The translations under genes and the position numbers were made by a program. DNA of 64,000 nucleotides, taken from NCBI GenBank assembly GCA_900491605.1, contig UESW01004630.1, forward strand, positions 229,421 through 293,420, given 5' to 3'. This document shows positions 46,640-57,891 of the stretch, piece after piece (position 1 is the first letter of the stretch; each line of letters begins with the position of its first letter). Under the pieces are notes generated by a model that worked only from the letters and a program-made list of their open reading frames with translations, did not search any database and had not been told where the DNA came from. Origin of the DNA: Calamus simplicifolius. Taxonomy: Eukaryota; Streptophyta; Magnoliopsida; Arecales; Arecaceae.

Positions 46640-47407
46640 ATGCACTCACTGCACCGGCAGCCTTCCCCATCCTCATCTTCGGACTCTTCTAAAGAAGATG
46701 CTGACAGGGAGGCTGCTCGTCGGGCCAAACAGCGACTGGATGAGTATCATCAGCGATTGGAGGAGCTTAGCCGCTGGGTCGCCAATCCTCATGGGATGGA
46801 CTACGACCACCATCCCCCTTTCTCGCTGCATCATGGAGGAGCTGGTCCCACCTTGGTTTCGTCTTCCCAGTTGGACCCATACGACGGCACGACGGAACCT
46901 CTCAACCACTTGAAGAGCTATAAGGTTCTCATGCAAGTCCAGAGAGCGACAGACTCTCTCCTGTGTGTTGCCTTTCCAGCCACACTTCGTAAGGCGACGC
47001 GTGCGTGGTATTCTCATTTGCCACCATGCATCATCAATTTCTTCAGACAACTCGAACGATCTTTCCTGGCCCACTTTGATGCATGCCGGAAGATCCCTCA
47101 TGTGGTTGATAGCTTCACTGTCCAGCAAAGGAGCGGCAAGACTCTAAAGGACTTCGTTGCTTGGTTCAAGGAGGCAGCATTCAAGGTGTACAACCTAGAA
47201 GATTCTGTAGCCACCTTGGCCCTGAAGCGAGGACTTCATCCTTCTAGGTTCGCTTATTCCCTGGATAAGAAGCCTTTCGGCTCTTACGCCGAGCTGCTAA
47301 GCCGGGCGCAGAAGTACATTCGCATCGACGAAGTAGACTCTTCCAGAAGGGAGGCTAATAAGGGTTCCAGCAAGAAACAAACGCCCACGGAGCCTACTAG
47401 AGGATGA
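46640..47407 (+). pseudogene. Tat element 2: gag (longest intact part)
   Basis: 255 open codons. A charged coiled-coil-like N-terminal part (DREAARRAKQRLDEYHQRLEE) leads into the gag domain: LDPYDGTTEPLNHLKSYK, KATRAWYSHLPP, FLAHFDACRK and KTLKDFVAWFKEA, the typical plant gypsy capsid signature. It ends with an Arg/Lys-rich tail. The product would form the particle shell. The true start is upstream (another frame open from 46398), so a frameshift separates the original N-terminus. Confidence 0.8.
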
Positions 47408-47452
47408 TCCAGGAGGCCTGAGCCTCCTCGTCGCTCAGACAACTGGCCTCAG

Positions 47453-48229
47453 ATGCTTGTTCCTAAGGAGCAGTTCACCCCTCTTCTGGCCCCGATATCC
47501 CACATCCTGTTAGAGATCGAGAAGGAGCCCTACTTTTGTCGTCTGCCCCCTATGAAGCAAGGGATCCCCCGCAGCAAAGAGCTTTACTACCGGTATCACC
47601 GAGACTACGGTCATGACACTGAAGACTACCACCTTTTGAAAAAGGCCATTGAAGAGCTTGTCCAGCAGGGTCACTTGGATAAGTTCGTTCGAAGAGGAAA
47701 CCTCCCTGCTCTGGGCTCGTCGGCACCTCCTGCACCTAAAATTGGTGTGGACAACACCCCGACAGAAAAGACAATAGCCATGATTTCCTGGATGGCAGGC
47801 AACAACTCAAAAAGACAACATGAGGGGCTATATTCTATAATTCCTTTCTTTGAGAAGGACGTAGATGGGGTGGTTAGCAAGCATGACGATAGCGTCATCG
47901 TGTCTATGACAATAGCCAAACATTATGTAAAGAGAAATTTTGTGGATAGTGAAAATTCTGTGGATGTTTTGAGCTACGAAGCTTTTGTTCGAATGAACCT
48001 GCCTAACTCTTCCCTTCAACCCGTCGCCATGCTTCTGATGGGTTTTACCGGAGACTCGGTGAGCATCGAAGGAGAGATCGCCCTCCCTATCACAGCTGGA
48101 ACTCCACCGCGTCAGAGTACGGTAGTCATAAATTTCTTGGTGGTCTGGGTCCTATTGGCTTACAACGCTATCCTGGGAAGGCCGGGTTTGAATTCGTGGA
48201 TGCCGTCATCTCCACCAAGAGATTGCTAG
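47453..48229 (+). pseudogene. Tat element 2: gag knuckle and protease
   Basis: 258 open codons. RYHRDYGHDTEDYHLLKKAIEEL (split over 47595-47665) is the Tat HRDxGHDT knuckle motif, with the final Cys changed to Tyr. The aspartic protease active site reads FVDSENSVDVLSYEAF (about 47938-47985), where DSGSS is expected, so the catalytic triplet is damaged. It ends near the conserved AYNAILGRPGL motif at 48160-48190. A stop at 48227 ends the frame, and pol continues in others. Confidence 0.8.
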
Positions 48230-48539
48230 TAAGGTTTCCTACCGATGAAGGAGTCGGAGAAATGAAGAGAGCAAAGCCCACCACCGCTCTGCTGCCACTT
48301 ATCCCCCAGCCCGTAGGAGACAGTGTCAGCAGCAGCACATGAACCACTCGACCCCTGAGACTTGGGGAGGAGAGGAGAGCCAGCTGAGCGTCTCCTAACC
48401 TTCCCCTTGGGGGAGGACCCAACGAGGTCCATCCAGATCAAAGCAATGCTCCCAGAAGAGGCACGCGATCGCTCCTCACTTTCCTACGTGCCAACTCTGA
48501 CATCTTCGCATGGTCATCATCGGACATGCCAGGCATCCC

Positions 48540-49567
48540 TGAGGAGATGATCACCCATCGGCTCAACCTCAATCCAGAGTGTCGGCCTTTCTGGCAGAAG
48601 AAGAGGAGTTTCACTCTAGATAGGCAGAAAGCATTGATGAAGAAGTCCGCAAGCTGATAGCTGCAGGCCCTATTCGGAAGTTCACTACCCCGAATGGTTG
48701 GCCAACATTGTGATGGTCCGTAAGACTAACGGAAGCTGTAGGATGTGCGTAGATTTTATCGACCTCAACAAAGCATGCCCCAAGGATAGCTTCCCGTTGC
48801 CCCGGATCGACCAACTGGTGGATGCTACGTCTGGTCATGAGACCCTTAGTTTCATGGATGCCTTCTTCGGGTACAATCAAATCAGGATGAACTTGGTTGA
48901 CGAGGAAGCTACCTCCTTTATAACTGAGAAGGGACTGTATTGCTATAAGGTGATGCCGTTCGGACTGAAAAACGTGGGGGTCACTTATCAAAGGCTAATG
49001 AACAAAGTTTTCGAGGGCCAAATCGGGCGCAATATGGAGGTGTACGTGGATGACATGCTGATAAAAAGTATCCATGCCACCAGCCATATCGCCAACCTAA
49101 CAGAGACCTTCGGCAACCTCCGCCAATACTAGATGAGGCTGAACCCACACAAATGTGCCTTTGGGGTGACAGCCGACAAATTATTGGGTTTCATGGTGAC
49201 CCAACGAGGAATCGAGGCGAATCATGATAAAGTTTAAGCCATCTTGGACATGAGATCTCCCACCAACAAGAAGGAAGTGCAACGTCTGACGGGAAGGGTG
49301 GCGGCCTTGAGCCACTTTTTGTCCAAGTCCACCGAGAGATGCTTGCCTTTCTTCAAGGCACTCCACAGAGCCAACGGATTTGAATGGATGAAAGAGTGCC
49401 GGGAGGCCTTCGAGGGACTGAAAGAATTTCTGTCCACTCCGCCACTGCTGTCCAAGCCGACGGGGGAGAAGAACTTCTTCTGTACCTCGCGGCTTCTTCC
49501 AAGGCTGTCAGTTCCGTGCTGGTTTGCATGGACACCAACGAAACATAAAAGCGGTGTATTACATTAG
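48540..49567 (+). pseudogene. Tat element 2: reverse transcriptase
   Basis: The best preserved gypsy reverse transcriptase in the window. From 48690: WLANIVMVRKTNGSCRMCVDF, DLNKACPKDSFPLPRIDQL, FMDAFFGYNQI, and the catalytic YVDDM at about 49045. A stop interrupts at 49132, but the frame continues with LNPHKCAFGV and, from 49244, the connection domain (KKEVQRLTGRVAALSHFLSK). Makes cDNA from the element RNA. Frameshifts before 48690 and after 49480 inactivate it. Confidence 0.85.
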
Positions 49568-49792
49568 CAAGGTGCTCCACGATATGGAAACCAGGTATTC
49601 GAGGATCGAGAAGATCATCTTCGCGCTGATTGTGTCTGCCCAGCATCTCCGACCATATTTCCAAGCTCATCTGATCGTAGTGGTCAGATCAACCGCTTAA
49701 GGCGATTCTCGCTCGTCCGGACACCTCGGGCCAATTGGCAAAGTGGGCACTCAAGCTGGAGAGTTTGACCTATCTTTCGCCCCCGGTCGGTT

Positions 49793-50455
49793 ATGAAATC
49801 TGAGGTCCTGGCAGATTTCTTGGTCGAATGCACCTGGGGCGAGGAGCGACCCGAAGAGGCCCATGAAAACCCCTCAACCTCTGGGACCGGAGAGGATGAA
49901 TGGATCCTTCATGTGGATGGAGCATCAAATTTCCATGGGAGCGAAGCAGGCCTCATCCTGGCCAACCCGGACGGAGTTGTAACCAAGTGCACTCTCCGCT
50001 TTCTCTTTCCAGCCACCAACAACTAGGCGGAGTATGAGGCCTTACTGTCGGGGATAAGATTGGCCTGGGAGCTCAGGGAGAAGCGCCTTAGAGCATTCAC
50101 TGACTCCCAGCTAGTCACTAGCCAAATCGCTGGGGAATACAAGGCGCGGGATCATACTATGTCCCGTTACTTGAGTATGGTGCGGTCACAAGCTTCTCCC
50201 TTAACCCACTTCAGCGTTAGCTACATTCCTCGCGGGGAGAATGCTAGAGCTGATGCCCTATCCCGACTCGCTACCTCAGCCGACGGGACGTTGGGAAGAA
50301 CCTACGTGGAGCATCTGGAAGCCCCAAGCATCGAAGCAATGGAGGAGATCCTACCAGTCGAACAAGAGCCTTCATGGATGGACGCATATATCCAGTACCT
50401 GACTGACGGCGCCCTTCTGCAGGACCCGACTGAGGCTAGGCTGCTCAAGAGGTAG
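49793..50455 (+). pseudogene. Tat element 2: RNase H
   Basis: ADFLVECTW, then WILHVDGASNFHGSEAGLIL with the first catalytic Asp, a stop at 50024-50026, AEYEALLSGIRLAWELRE with the Glu, TDSQLVTSQIAGEYKARD with the second Asp, and IPRGENARADALSRLAT. Apart from one stop and a frame gap this is nearly complete. Degrades the RNA strand of the RNA-DNA hybrid. Confidence 0.85.
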
Positions 50456-51597
50456 GCTCCAAAGTTTCTGATGATAAACGAAAAGCTCTATCGAAAGTCA
50501 TTCTTGTACCCGGTCCTCAAATGCATCGGCCCTACGGAAGCAGACTACATCCTACGAGAAATACATGAAGGCATATGCAGAAATCATCTGGGGCAGAGCC
50601 CTGGCACACAAAGCCCTACGACAGGGATACTATTGGTTGACAATGAGGGGGGACACGTCCGAGTTTGTCAGGAAGTGCGACAGTTGTCAACGCCATGCCA
50701 ATACACAGCGGCAGCCGACATCCCAGCTAACCCTCCTGGCCGCACCGTGGCCCTTCGCCCAGTGGGGTATGGACATCCTGGGACCATTCCCTTCAGCCTT
50801 CGGTCAGTGCAAATTCCTACTGGTAGCCGTCGACCATTTCACCAAGTGGATCGAGGCCGAAGCTCTCGCCAAGATCACCGAGGGCAAAGTAAAGTCCTTC
50901 TAAAATCTATAGTATGCTGGTTCGGGTTGCCGCACACTCTCGTCACTGACAATGGCCAGCAGTTTGACAACACGGCCTTTCGGGAGTTTTGCACCGGGTT
51001 AGGCATTCATCAGCGGTTCACTCTGTGGGGCACCCCCAGACCAATGTGCGGCCGAGGTGACCAACCGCACTATTCTTCAAGGGTTTAGGGCCCGCTAGAT
51101 GGTTGAAAAGGATGGTGGGTGGAAGAGCTCCCCAGTGTGCTGTGGGCCTACCATACAACGCCGTGGGCCCCCACTGGGAAGACTCCTTTCAGCCTAGTCT
51201 TTGGGTCTGAAGCTATCATTCCTGTGGAGATAGGTGTCCCGAGCCCCCGGACGGTGTCGTACAATGATGAAGATAACCCAAATCAGCTGCGGGCCGACCT
51301 CGACCTAGTGGAGGAACTATGAGACCGAGCGCGGCTCTGGATGGCGGCTTTCCGTCAGCGGGCGGCCAGGTACTATAATGCTCAAGTGCGTCCCAAGACG
51401 TTCCGCACCGGAGACTTAGTCCTCGGCAAGATGAAGTTTCAAAGCCGATGGAAGGAGGCAAGCTAGCGCCAAAATGGGAAGGACCCTACCGAGTCACGGA
51501 AGCGCTTCACCACGGAGCATACAAAGTCGAGGGGCTAGACGGGAAGCATCTCCCCTGCACTTGGAACGCAGACAACTTACGTCGGTATTATCAATAG
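50456..51597 (+). pseudogene. Tat element 2: integrase
   Basis: The zinc-binding N-terminal part is split over two frames (KCIGPTEADYILREIHEGIC; FVRKCDSCQRHAN). The core follows in the frame of 50565-50903: WGMDILGPFPSAFGQ and VAVDHFTKWIEAEA with the first Asp. The second Asp lies in FGLPHTLVTDNGQQFDN (frame of 50471-51088). The Glu region (AAEVTN) survives only after a frameshift near 51040. The C-terminal part reads LWAYHTTPWAPTGKTPF, GDLVLGKMKF, then ADNLRRYYQ and the stop at 51595-51597. Inserts cDNA into the host genome when intact; here at least four frameshifts break it. Confidence 0.85.
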
Positions 51598-51699
51598 TTT
51601 GTTAATTCCCTTAGCTTGAACCTGTTAACTAGAGTAGTATTCATGACATTCTCGCTGACATGCTCTTGAGCAATCTTGCTTCAACCAAAGCCCGAGTCT

Positions 51700-52125
51700 C
51701 CCCTCGGCACTCTAAGCCCGGCTCCGCGCTGGCACTTGGCTTGACTCCGCGTTGCCACTAAGCCCGGATCCACGTCGGCACCCAAAGCCCGAGTCTCCCC
51801 TCGGCACTCTAAGCTCGGCTCCGCGACGACACTTAGCTTGACTCGCGTCGGCACTCTAAGCTCGGCTCGCGTCGGCACTTGGCTTGACTCCATGTCGGCA
51901 CTATAAGCCCGCTCCGCGCCGGCACTTAGCTTGACTCTGCGTCGGCACTCTAAGCCCGCTCCATGCCGGCACTTAGCTTGACTCCGCGTCGGCACTCTAA
52001 GCCTGGCTCTGCGCGGCACCTAGCTCAAATATGCGTCACTCTGAGCCCGGCTCCGTGCTGGCACTTAGCTTGACTCCGCATCGGCAATCAAGACCAATCT
52101 CGTGTCGGCACTCTATCTAGTTTGG
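51700..52125 (+). repeat. GC-rich minisatellite, about 49-bp units
   Basis: About nine units with the words AAGCCCGGCTCCGCGCCGGCAC, TTAGCTTGACTCCGCGTCGGCACTCT. Many contain short self-complementary stretches (GCCGGC, CCGGC...GCCGG). It sits between the pol stop and the antisense ORF end, as do the minisatellites of element 1, yet shares no unit sequence with them. Confidence 0.9.
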
Positions 52126-52506
52126 CGGCATCGACGCACGAGAACTGGCTCTGCCTTGGGTATTGGAAGCTTTAACTCACCAAAGGTCCCAACCCCATGT
52201 CTGTATCGGCCTAGCTGTGCCATAGCCTCCCAACTCCTTAATCGACTTCGCGTCGAACCTACCCTACGGTGTCGATAACCCGCAGCACGAAGTCATTTGT
52301 TAAGACCACCAGGTCACACAAGTGCGGTCACTAGCTGTGACTGCCCACGCCTCGATGGTGGCCACTGTGGCTTATCCATGTCCAATCATCGATAATTGAT
52401 TACAATGCCAATCGATTTAAGAGTTGAGTAAGAAATCTTCATTGCTATCGCTAAAGAAAGTTACAAAATTGCCGATCAAAATGGACTTTATACAACAAAA
52501 AGAAAA
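52126..52506. other. Tat element 2 spacer
   Basis: Non-coding part between the minisatellite and the stop of the antisense ORF. It would hold the 3' untranslated region of the antisense transcript. Confidence 0.4.
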
Positions 52507-52629
52507 TCAAGGTTCGGCCGGGGTTAAGACATCATCCTCAGGAACCTCATCCGGCTCCAACTCCTCGATCCCTTTGAGGCCGTAGAGCTTTTGGATTTTC
52601 TCTTTGCAGTTCTGGAAGCCGCCTTCATA
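52507..52629 (-). pseudogene. C-terminal end of antisense ORF, Tat element 2
   Basis: Minus-strand frame of about 40 codons: FQNCKEKIQKLYGLKGIEE then EPDEVPEDDVLTPAEP and stop (52509-52507). The acidic end is like that of the antisense ORF of element 1. The remainder was cut away when copia B inserted at 52630. Confidence 0.6.
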
Positions 52630-54225
52630 TGTTAGTAATAGTGCCCTAGGCCTATTGTATGGACATGGTATTTTGAATATTTATGAGTATTTACTATTAT
52701 CATAATTTGCATGTTTATTATATAATAATGTCCTTGAATAATATTATTAATTATTCTAAATGTCCCTAATCAGTTATTGTTGTGGGAATAACAATAAATT
52801 AAGATTAGTATAAAATTTGATTGATATTCATGGGATGAATATGTGTATGAGATACAAATCAAATTTATATATATTTGTTAAGAACAAATATTGGACAAGA
52901 TCCGCCTTGAGATTAATACATGGATCAAAGTCATAAGTTAATCTCTAGTAGTTGTGTCATTAAATCCTTAGACCTGAGATTGCTATAGTTCTCAACATGA
53001 GGAATATTATGTTTTGACATAATCAAACATTGTCTTTAACCGGATGATTATAAAGATTATGCTTGAATACAATAAGAATCATGTAGTGAGATATGAGTGA
53101 TTAAGATAAAATTTGTCCCTCTTTATAAGAGAGATATCTCTGGGCCCCTCGATGATTGAGACTGAGAAATGCATGGCCGTGCTCAAATGAATTGATGAAG
53201 ATCAATATCATTTGTTTAGTCAGTCTAATTGGATTTTGAGAAATTAAAGATAGAGCGATATAAGGTTGACTTTTTCCATGCCTTATATTCTATCAAGATA
53301 TCATGTGACAAAAGGATTATGTCATTAGCTACTTTAAAGTTGTCTCGAAATGTGAGCTTTTCATTTAACTTGGGTAGTCATAATGTCTTGCTAGAGGCCG
53401 CTTATGACTTGTAGGATCAAAATGTGATTTAGGCCTACTGCCAACGTTAATTGAACCTATAGGGTAGCACACTAAGAACGGACAATAATGGTTACGGTTT
53501 GTTACTCTCTATAGTAATTTAAAATGATGATATTATTTTAAATTACAAATAATAATTAGTTGTCATTTAGATTCGAGTTTAATTTTGAAAAAATTAAATT
53601 CGTAATTTAAATTATGACAAGTAATTAATTTGTTATATTTTCTTATTGGATAAGAAAATAATCCATAAAGGTTTTTGGTTAAAAATATATAAATTCCTTA
53701 TTTGGTAAGGACAAGGATTTAAATTGTCATTATTTAAAAGGAGTTTTAAATAAATCCTAGTTAACCAAAAACCCCTAGCAGACTTGTATATATATGATAT
53801 ATACGTTTTAAAGTCCATTTTGGGCATTTGAAAGGTCATGTCTGTTGGGGCATTTGAAAGGTCGTGTCTGTTGGGGCATTTGAAGGGTCGTGTCTTTTGC
53901 CTTAAAAATAGATAAACAGAGAGTTGGAAACCCTGGTTCGTTTTTATGAAAAATAGACTTGTTGAACTAGCATTCAAAAACTATTTTGGTGTCCGTTCGT
54001 GTGTGGATACTTGTAGAGGGTGGTCATCTTTCTGAAGGCAGCACCTTTGAAGATACAAGAACAGATGGATTATATACTGATCAACAAAAGGTAATATTTT
54101 TGTTTATCCTTCTTTCATTTTTATGAAACGCATATGATCCTTGGTGGGTTATGGAATAGATTTATTTTGTTTCTGCTGCCATTTTATTCCAATTAGATTG
54201 GGATTTTCCATTCCGTAATCCAACA
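52630..54225 (+). repeat. 5' LTR of copia element B
   Basis: 1596 bp, beginning TGTTAGTAATAG and ending GTAATCCAACA: TGTT...AACA ends. A short direct repeat, GGGCATTTGAAAGGTC(A/G)TGTCTG, occurs three times at 53822-53895. Confidence 0.88.
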
Positions 54226-54226
54226 G

Positions 54227-54238
54227 TGGTATCAGAGC
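54227..54238 (+). other. Primer-binding site, copia element B
   Basis: TGGTATCAGAGC, a perfect initiator tRNA-Met match, one base after the LTR. Confidence 0.92.
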
Positions 54239-55710
54239 CACTTGCATTTTCATAAGAATCAAAACTGCCATGTTTGATTGTATGTATGAGATGTATATGA
54301 TCTTGGCATGGTTTGCGTTCTTGTATATATATATGATATTAGTGTTTGCGCGAACGACATAGATAATAGGTTTTCTAAGGTGTTAATTGATGAATCTATT
54401 TCCTGTAAGGATTCGTTAATATGATTAAGAATCTGAATGGGATATTACAATTAAAGTGTTTAATAACATGATATATGATTTCGGTGTTGTCTTAATTAGA
54501 TTAATACATGAACTGAATTCACATATCAATAAGGATTTATCAATTGCTGTTTATGGTGGTGCGGATGTAAGCCTTAAATTTATTGATGAGATCAATAAAA
54601 TCAAATTTTAGGACGAAACTTTATTGTATCTCCAAATTTTAGGAACCGCAGTACTACCTAGTCAGAGCGCCTTATAAATTTAATTGGTTTTAAACAACAC
54701 GCCTATTATTACATATTTTCTTTAATGCAATATGTATATGCTATATGATAACATGACATATTTTGCATGGTGTGTTGCTTTGTATGGTGCATGGTAAGGC
54801 CTTGTGACCAATATGATTGGCAGGTTTTATTATTCTTTTACAAGGGTTGTAATTATTAAATATGGCATGTGTGCCATTTTGTTTCATTATAATTTTTCTT
54901 TTACTTTCAGTAGTATTTGTTTATTTATTGTAATAAAGCAAGAAGACAAAGCAAACCATTTAAAGTCTTGCAATCCCACCATGGTGATGGAGGAGCTAGG
55001 TGTCTATGTACAAGATGATGGTCAAGTAGACATTATGATGTTGCTCATTATTACCTAGGATTGACCATTGATCTTCATATTGGCTTATGAAGATCAATCT
55101 AGATAAGGCGATACTATGACACGTTTATTATATACATGTATGAGATGCTATGTATGATGTTTCATAAGTATGTGATGCTATGTATGATATCAATGAGTAT
55201 GTGATACTAAATGCATGATGAGATCTATTAATTAAAAATTAAAATCTATCTAGATCCCTCACATAAAATTTTAAGTTGACATGCCATCCATATTTAAACA
55301 CTTGTCAAGGCTTTTATCACCTTAATGTGGGTTCTACCAAAGTAGAAGTACATTAGGTTACATTAGTGAGACAAGATGGGTAATGGTGCTACCCATATGT
55401 TTAAAAAATGGTTTAACTTAATTAGGTTATCAAAATGGTTTTGGGCCTAATGGCATGAGATGTGATTTAAACATTCTGGAACATATGATGTTAAAATCCC
55501 ATAAATTTCTAAGAGTTGCATGAGTTGCAATTGGTAAGAGTTACCTACCTAAAAAACTTAATTTTAAGTGTCATGCCAAAGCTGACTTAAAGTTGACTAT
55601 AAATATGGATCTTAGCTCACTAAATTAATATGATTTTATTATTGAGGGTTGTTAATTTAGTAAGAGTTTTTCATAATCAAAATACTTAACGAACTTTGCA
55701 TTTATTGTAG

Positions 55711-56179
55711 ATGGCCAACCATGATAACAATTCTACTATGTCACTGTGATCAATCCTTGCGAAGGACAAACTTACTGGGACTAACTTCCTTGACTGGTTT
55801 CAAAATTTGAGAATTGTTCTCAAACAAGAAAGAAAACTTTATGTCCTGGATCAACCTCACCCTGAAGAACCAGCCGATAATGCTTCTAGAGCTGAAAAGA
55901 AGAGAAGCATCATAATGACTCTATTGATGTTGCATGCTTGATGCTAGCTACCATGAGTTCTGAACTTCATAAAGATTTGAAAAACATGGAAACTTATGAT
56001 ATGATTGTCAATCTAAAGGAAATGTTCCAGCAACAAGCAAGGCAAGAAAGGTATGATACTACCAAGGCATTGCACTCTTGCAAAATGGCTGAGGGTGCTT
56101 CAGTTAGCGCTCATGTATTGAAAATGAAAGGCTACATTGAGCACCTTGATAGGCTTGGATTTCCATTGAGCCAAAGTTG
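55711..56179 (+). pseudogene. Copia element B: gag N-terminal part
   Basis: Starts MANHDNNSTMSL, then an in-frame stop (55747-55749), and continues LTGTNFLDWFQNLRIVLKQE and, in another frame from 55938, MLATMSSELHKDLKNMETYD, FQQQARQERYDTTKALHSCK and VLKMKGYIEHLDRLGFPL. This is the copia gag (UBN2/retrotran_gag) domain. Coding is cut at 56180 by element C. Confidence 0.85.
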
Positions 56180-57818
56180 TGTTGAGAAATTATTGAAACT
56201 TAATTGCCCCAACTTATTGATTTTGATGATTTCCAAAAGACATTGCTTTAGTTTCTAAAAGGCTATGAACATGATAAGTCAATCAATGAATTATTCTTGC
56301 TATGAGCAATTTCAAATTGAAAACTATGAACTATTAAAAATGTAATGAGTTTCTTGAATCAATTGAATATATGTTTCAGTGAGCTATACTTATGAATTCA
56401 AAAATGATTTTATATATCAATCTTTTAAAAGATCAATGACTTAATGAGAATGCTTGAAATTGAGCTTTACTGTTAAAACAACATTATCTAAGTCAAATTT
56501 ATATTTCAAAGTTGGTTGGGATGATTTTCAAAGCAAATCAGAATGTTTTCTGATTTTTGTATCAGTCCCGAGCCGACTCGAGAGTTTCCGAGTCGACTCC
56601 TGAACTTTCTCGAGCCGACTCGTGACTGAGCGAGCCGACTCGACTCAGACGGCAGAAAGACTCATTTTTGAGTGCTTCTCGAGTCGACTCCCAGCTTTTC
56701 GCGAGTCGACTCCTGGAAGTCAAGAGTCGACTCCCAGATTTTCACGAGTCGACCCCTGAAAACTCATTTTTTGGTGCGTTCTGGATTCGACTGCTCGAGC
56801 CGACTCGCACAGTCCCGAGCCGACTCCCCGAATTCTGGGCGGAAATTTTTTGAGTTGACACATCAGCTCCAACGGATATATTTTGAATAACGGTTATTTT
56901 TCTTTGTTTCTAACGGCTATATTGTTTCAGAATCTATAAATAGAGGAGCCATTCAACAAAGAAAGAAGAGAGAAGATCTATTGAGAATCATTCAGTAAGA
57001 AATTCAAAAGAGGGAAAAACAGAGTGTTATTAGAAAAATCTTTTGTTTAAAAAGAAAGATTCAAAAGGAGTGAAATCCAAAAGTAAGATTCGTGCACTCC
57101 AGAGCCACCTTCTACAAAAGATTCAAGAGGAGATCCCAACACTTTCAAGAGCAAATCAAAGATCTTCCACATTCAAAGAAAAGGGAGAAAAGCTTCAACC
57201 CAACTCCAAAGCTCAAATCTGTGGAGAATCGGTGCTGAGGCCTGATTCAACATCAAGAGGAGTTGAAGGAAGGAATCCAAAGAAGCCAAGCCAGCTCTCA
57301 AGCTTTATATATTCAGGCTTTTCTAAACTCAATTTTTATTTTGAAATATCTGCTCAAAAAGGAGCTGCTTGTAATTAAAACTCATTTTATTGGTTGAATC
57401 TAGTTTAATCTGAGGGATTAAACTAGAGGAGGTTGTTAAACCTCGGTACAAGCTAGGTTTAGCTTGTGTTAGGGTTTGGTGCCGGTGAGCCCGTGTAAAA
57501 TCGGCTGGGTTCGTTGTGATCCCGGAAAAACAAGTTTGAGTTGTGAACTTGGAAAACAACTCGGCTGTAATCTAGAGAGATTATAGTGTGGACCCAAGTG
57601 AGTCTTGGGAGTGGACGTAGGTGTTGGTTGCACCGAACCACTATAAAAATATCTTGTGTTTGCCGTGTTTCTCTTCTCTATCTCTCATATACTTGTGTTT
57701 GTGCTTTGCTTATTAGTTAATCCTTTCACTTGCACATCTCATTTAAATTGCTTAAAAGTCTTAAATTTTTAAGAACCCAATTCACCCCCCCCCTCTTGGG
57801 TTGCCATCTGGGCCAACA
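56180..57818 (+). repeat. 5' LTR of copia element C
   Basis: 1639 bp with TGTTG...CAACA ends. GAGTCGACTC-like palindromes cluster at 56570-56830. TATAAATAGAG lies at 56935-56945. A run of nine C precedes CTCTTGGGTTGCC at the 3' end. Confidence 0.9.
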
Positions 57819-57820
57819 AT

Positions 57821-57832
57821 TGGTATCAGAGC
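57821..57832 (+). other. Primer-binding site, copia element C
   Basis: TGGTATCAGAGC, perfect, two bases after the LTR. Confidence 0.92.
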
Positions 57833-57891
57833 ATAGTGCTCATTTAGAGTTTGATCTCACGATCAAGAGCTAAAGGTCATTATGGCAACAC

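Larger units (their letters stand above)
45036..52629 (+). mobile_element. Ty3/gypsy Tat-lineage element 2 (3' end lost)
   Basis: A 5' LTR (45036-46156), then gag, protease, reverse transcriptase, RNase H and integrase remnants to a pol stop at 51597. A GC-rich minisatellite follows, then the C-terminal end of an antisense ORF (52629-52507). Copia element B breaks the antisense ORF at 52630, and the rest of the element, including its 3' LTR, is not seen in the window. It shares organisation with element 1 but the two differ widely in sequence. Confidence 0.85.
52630..56179 (+). mobile_element. Ty1/copia element B (5' part)
   Basis: 5' LTR (52630-54225), primer-binding site (54227-54238), a 1.5 kb leader, and the start of gag (55711-56179). 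It is interrupted by copia C at 56180. It sits inside the antisense ORF of Tat element 2. The 3' part is not found. Confidence 0.88.
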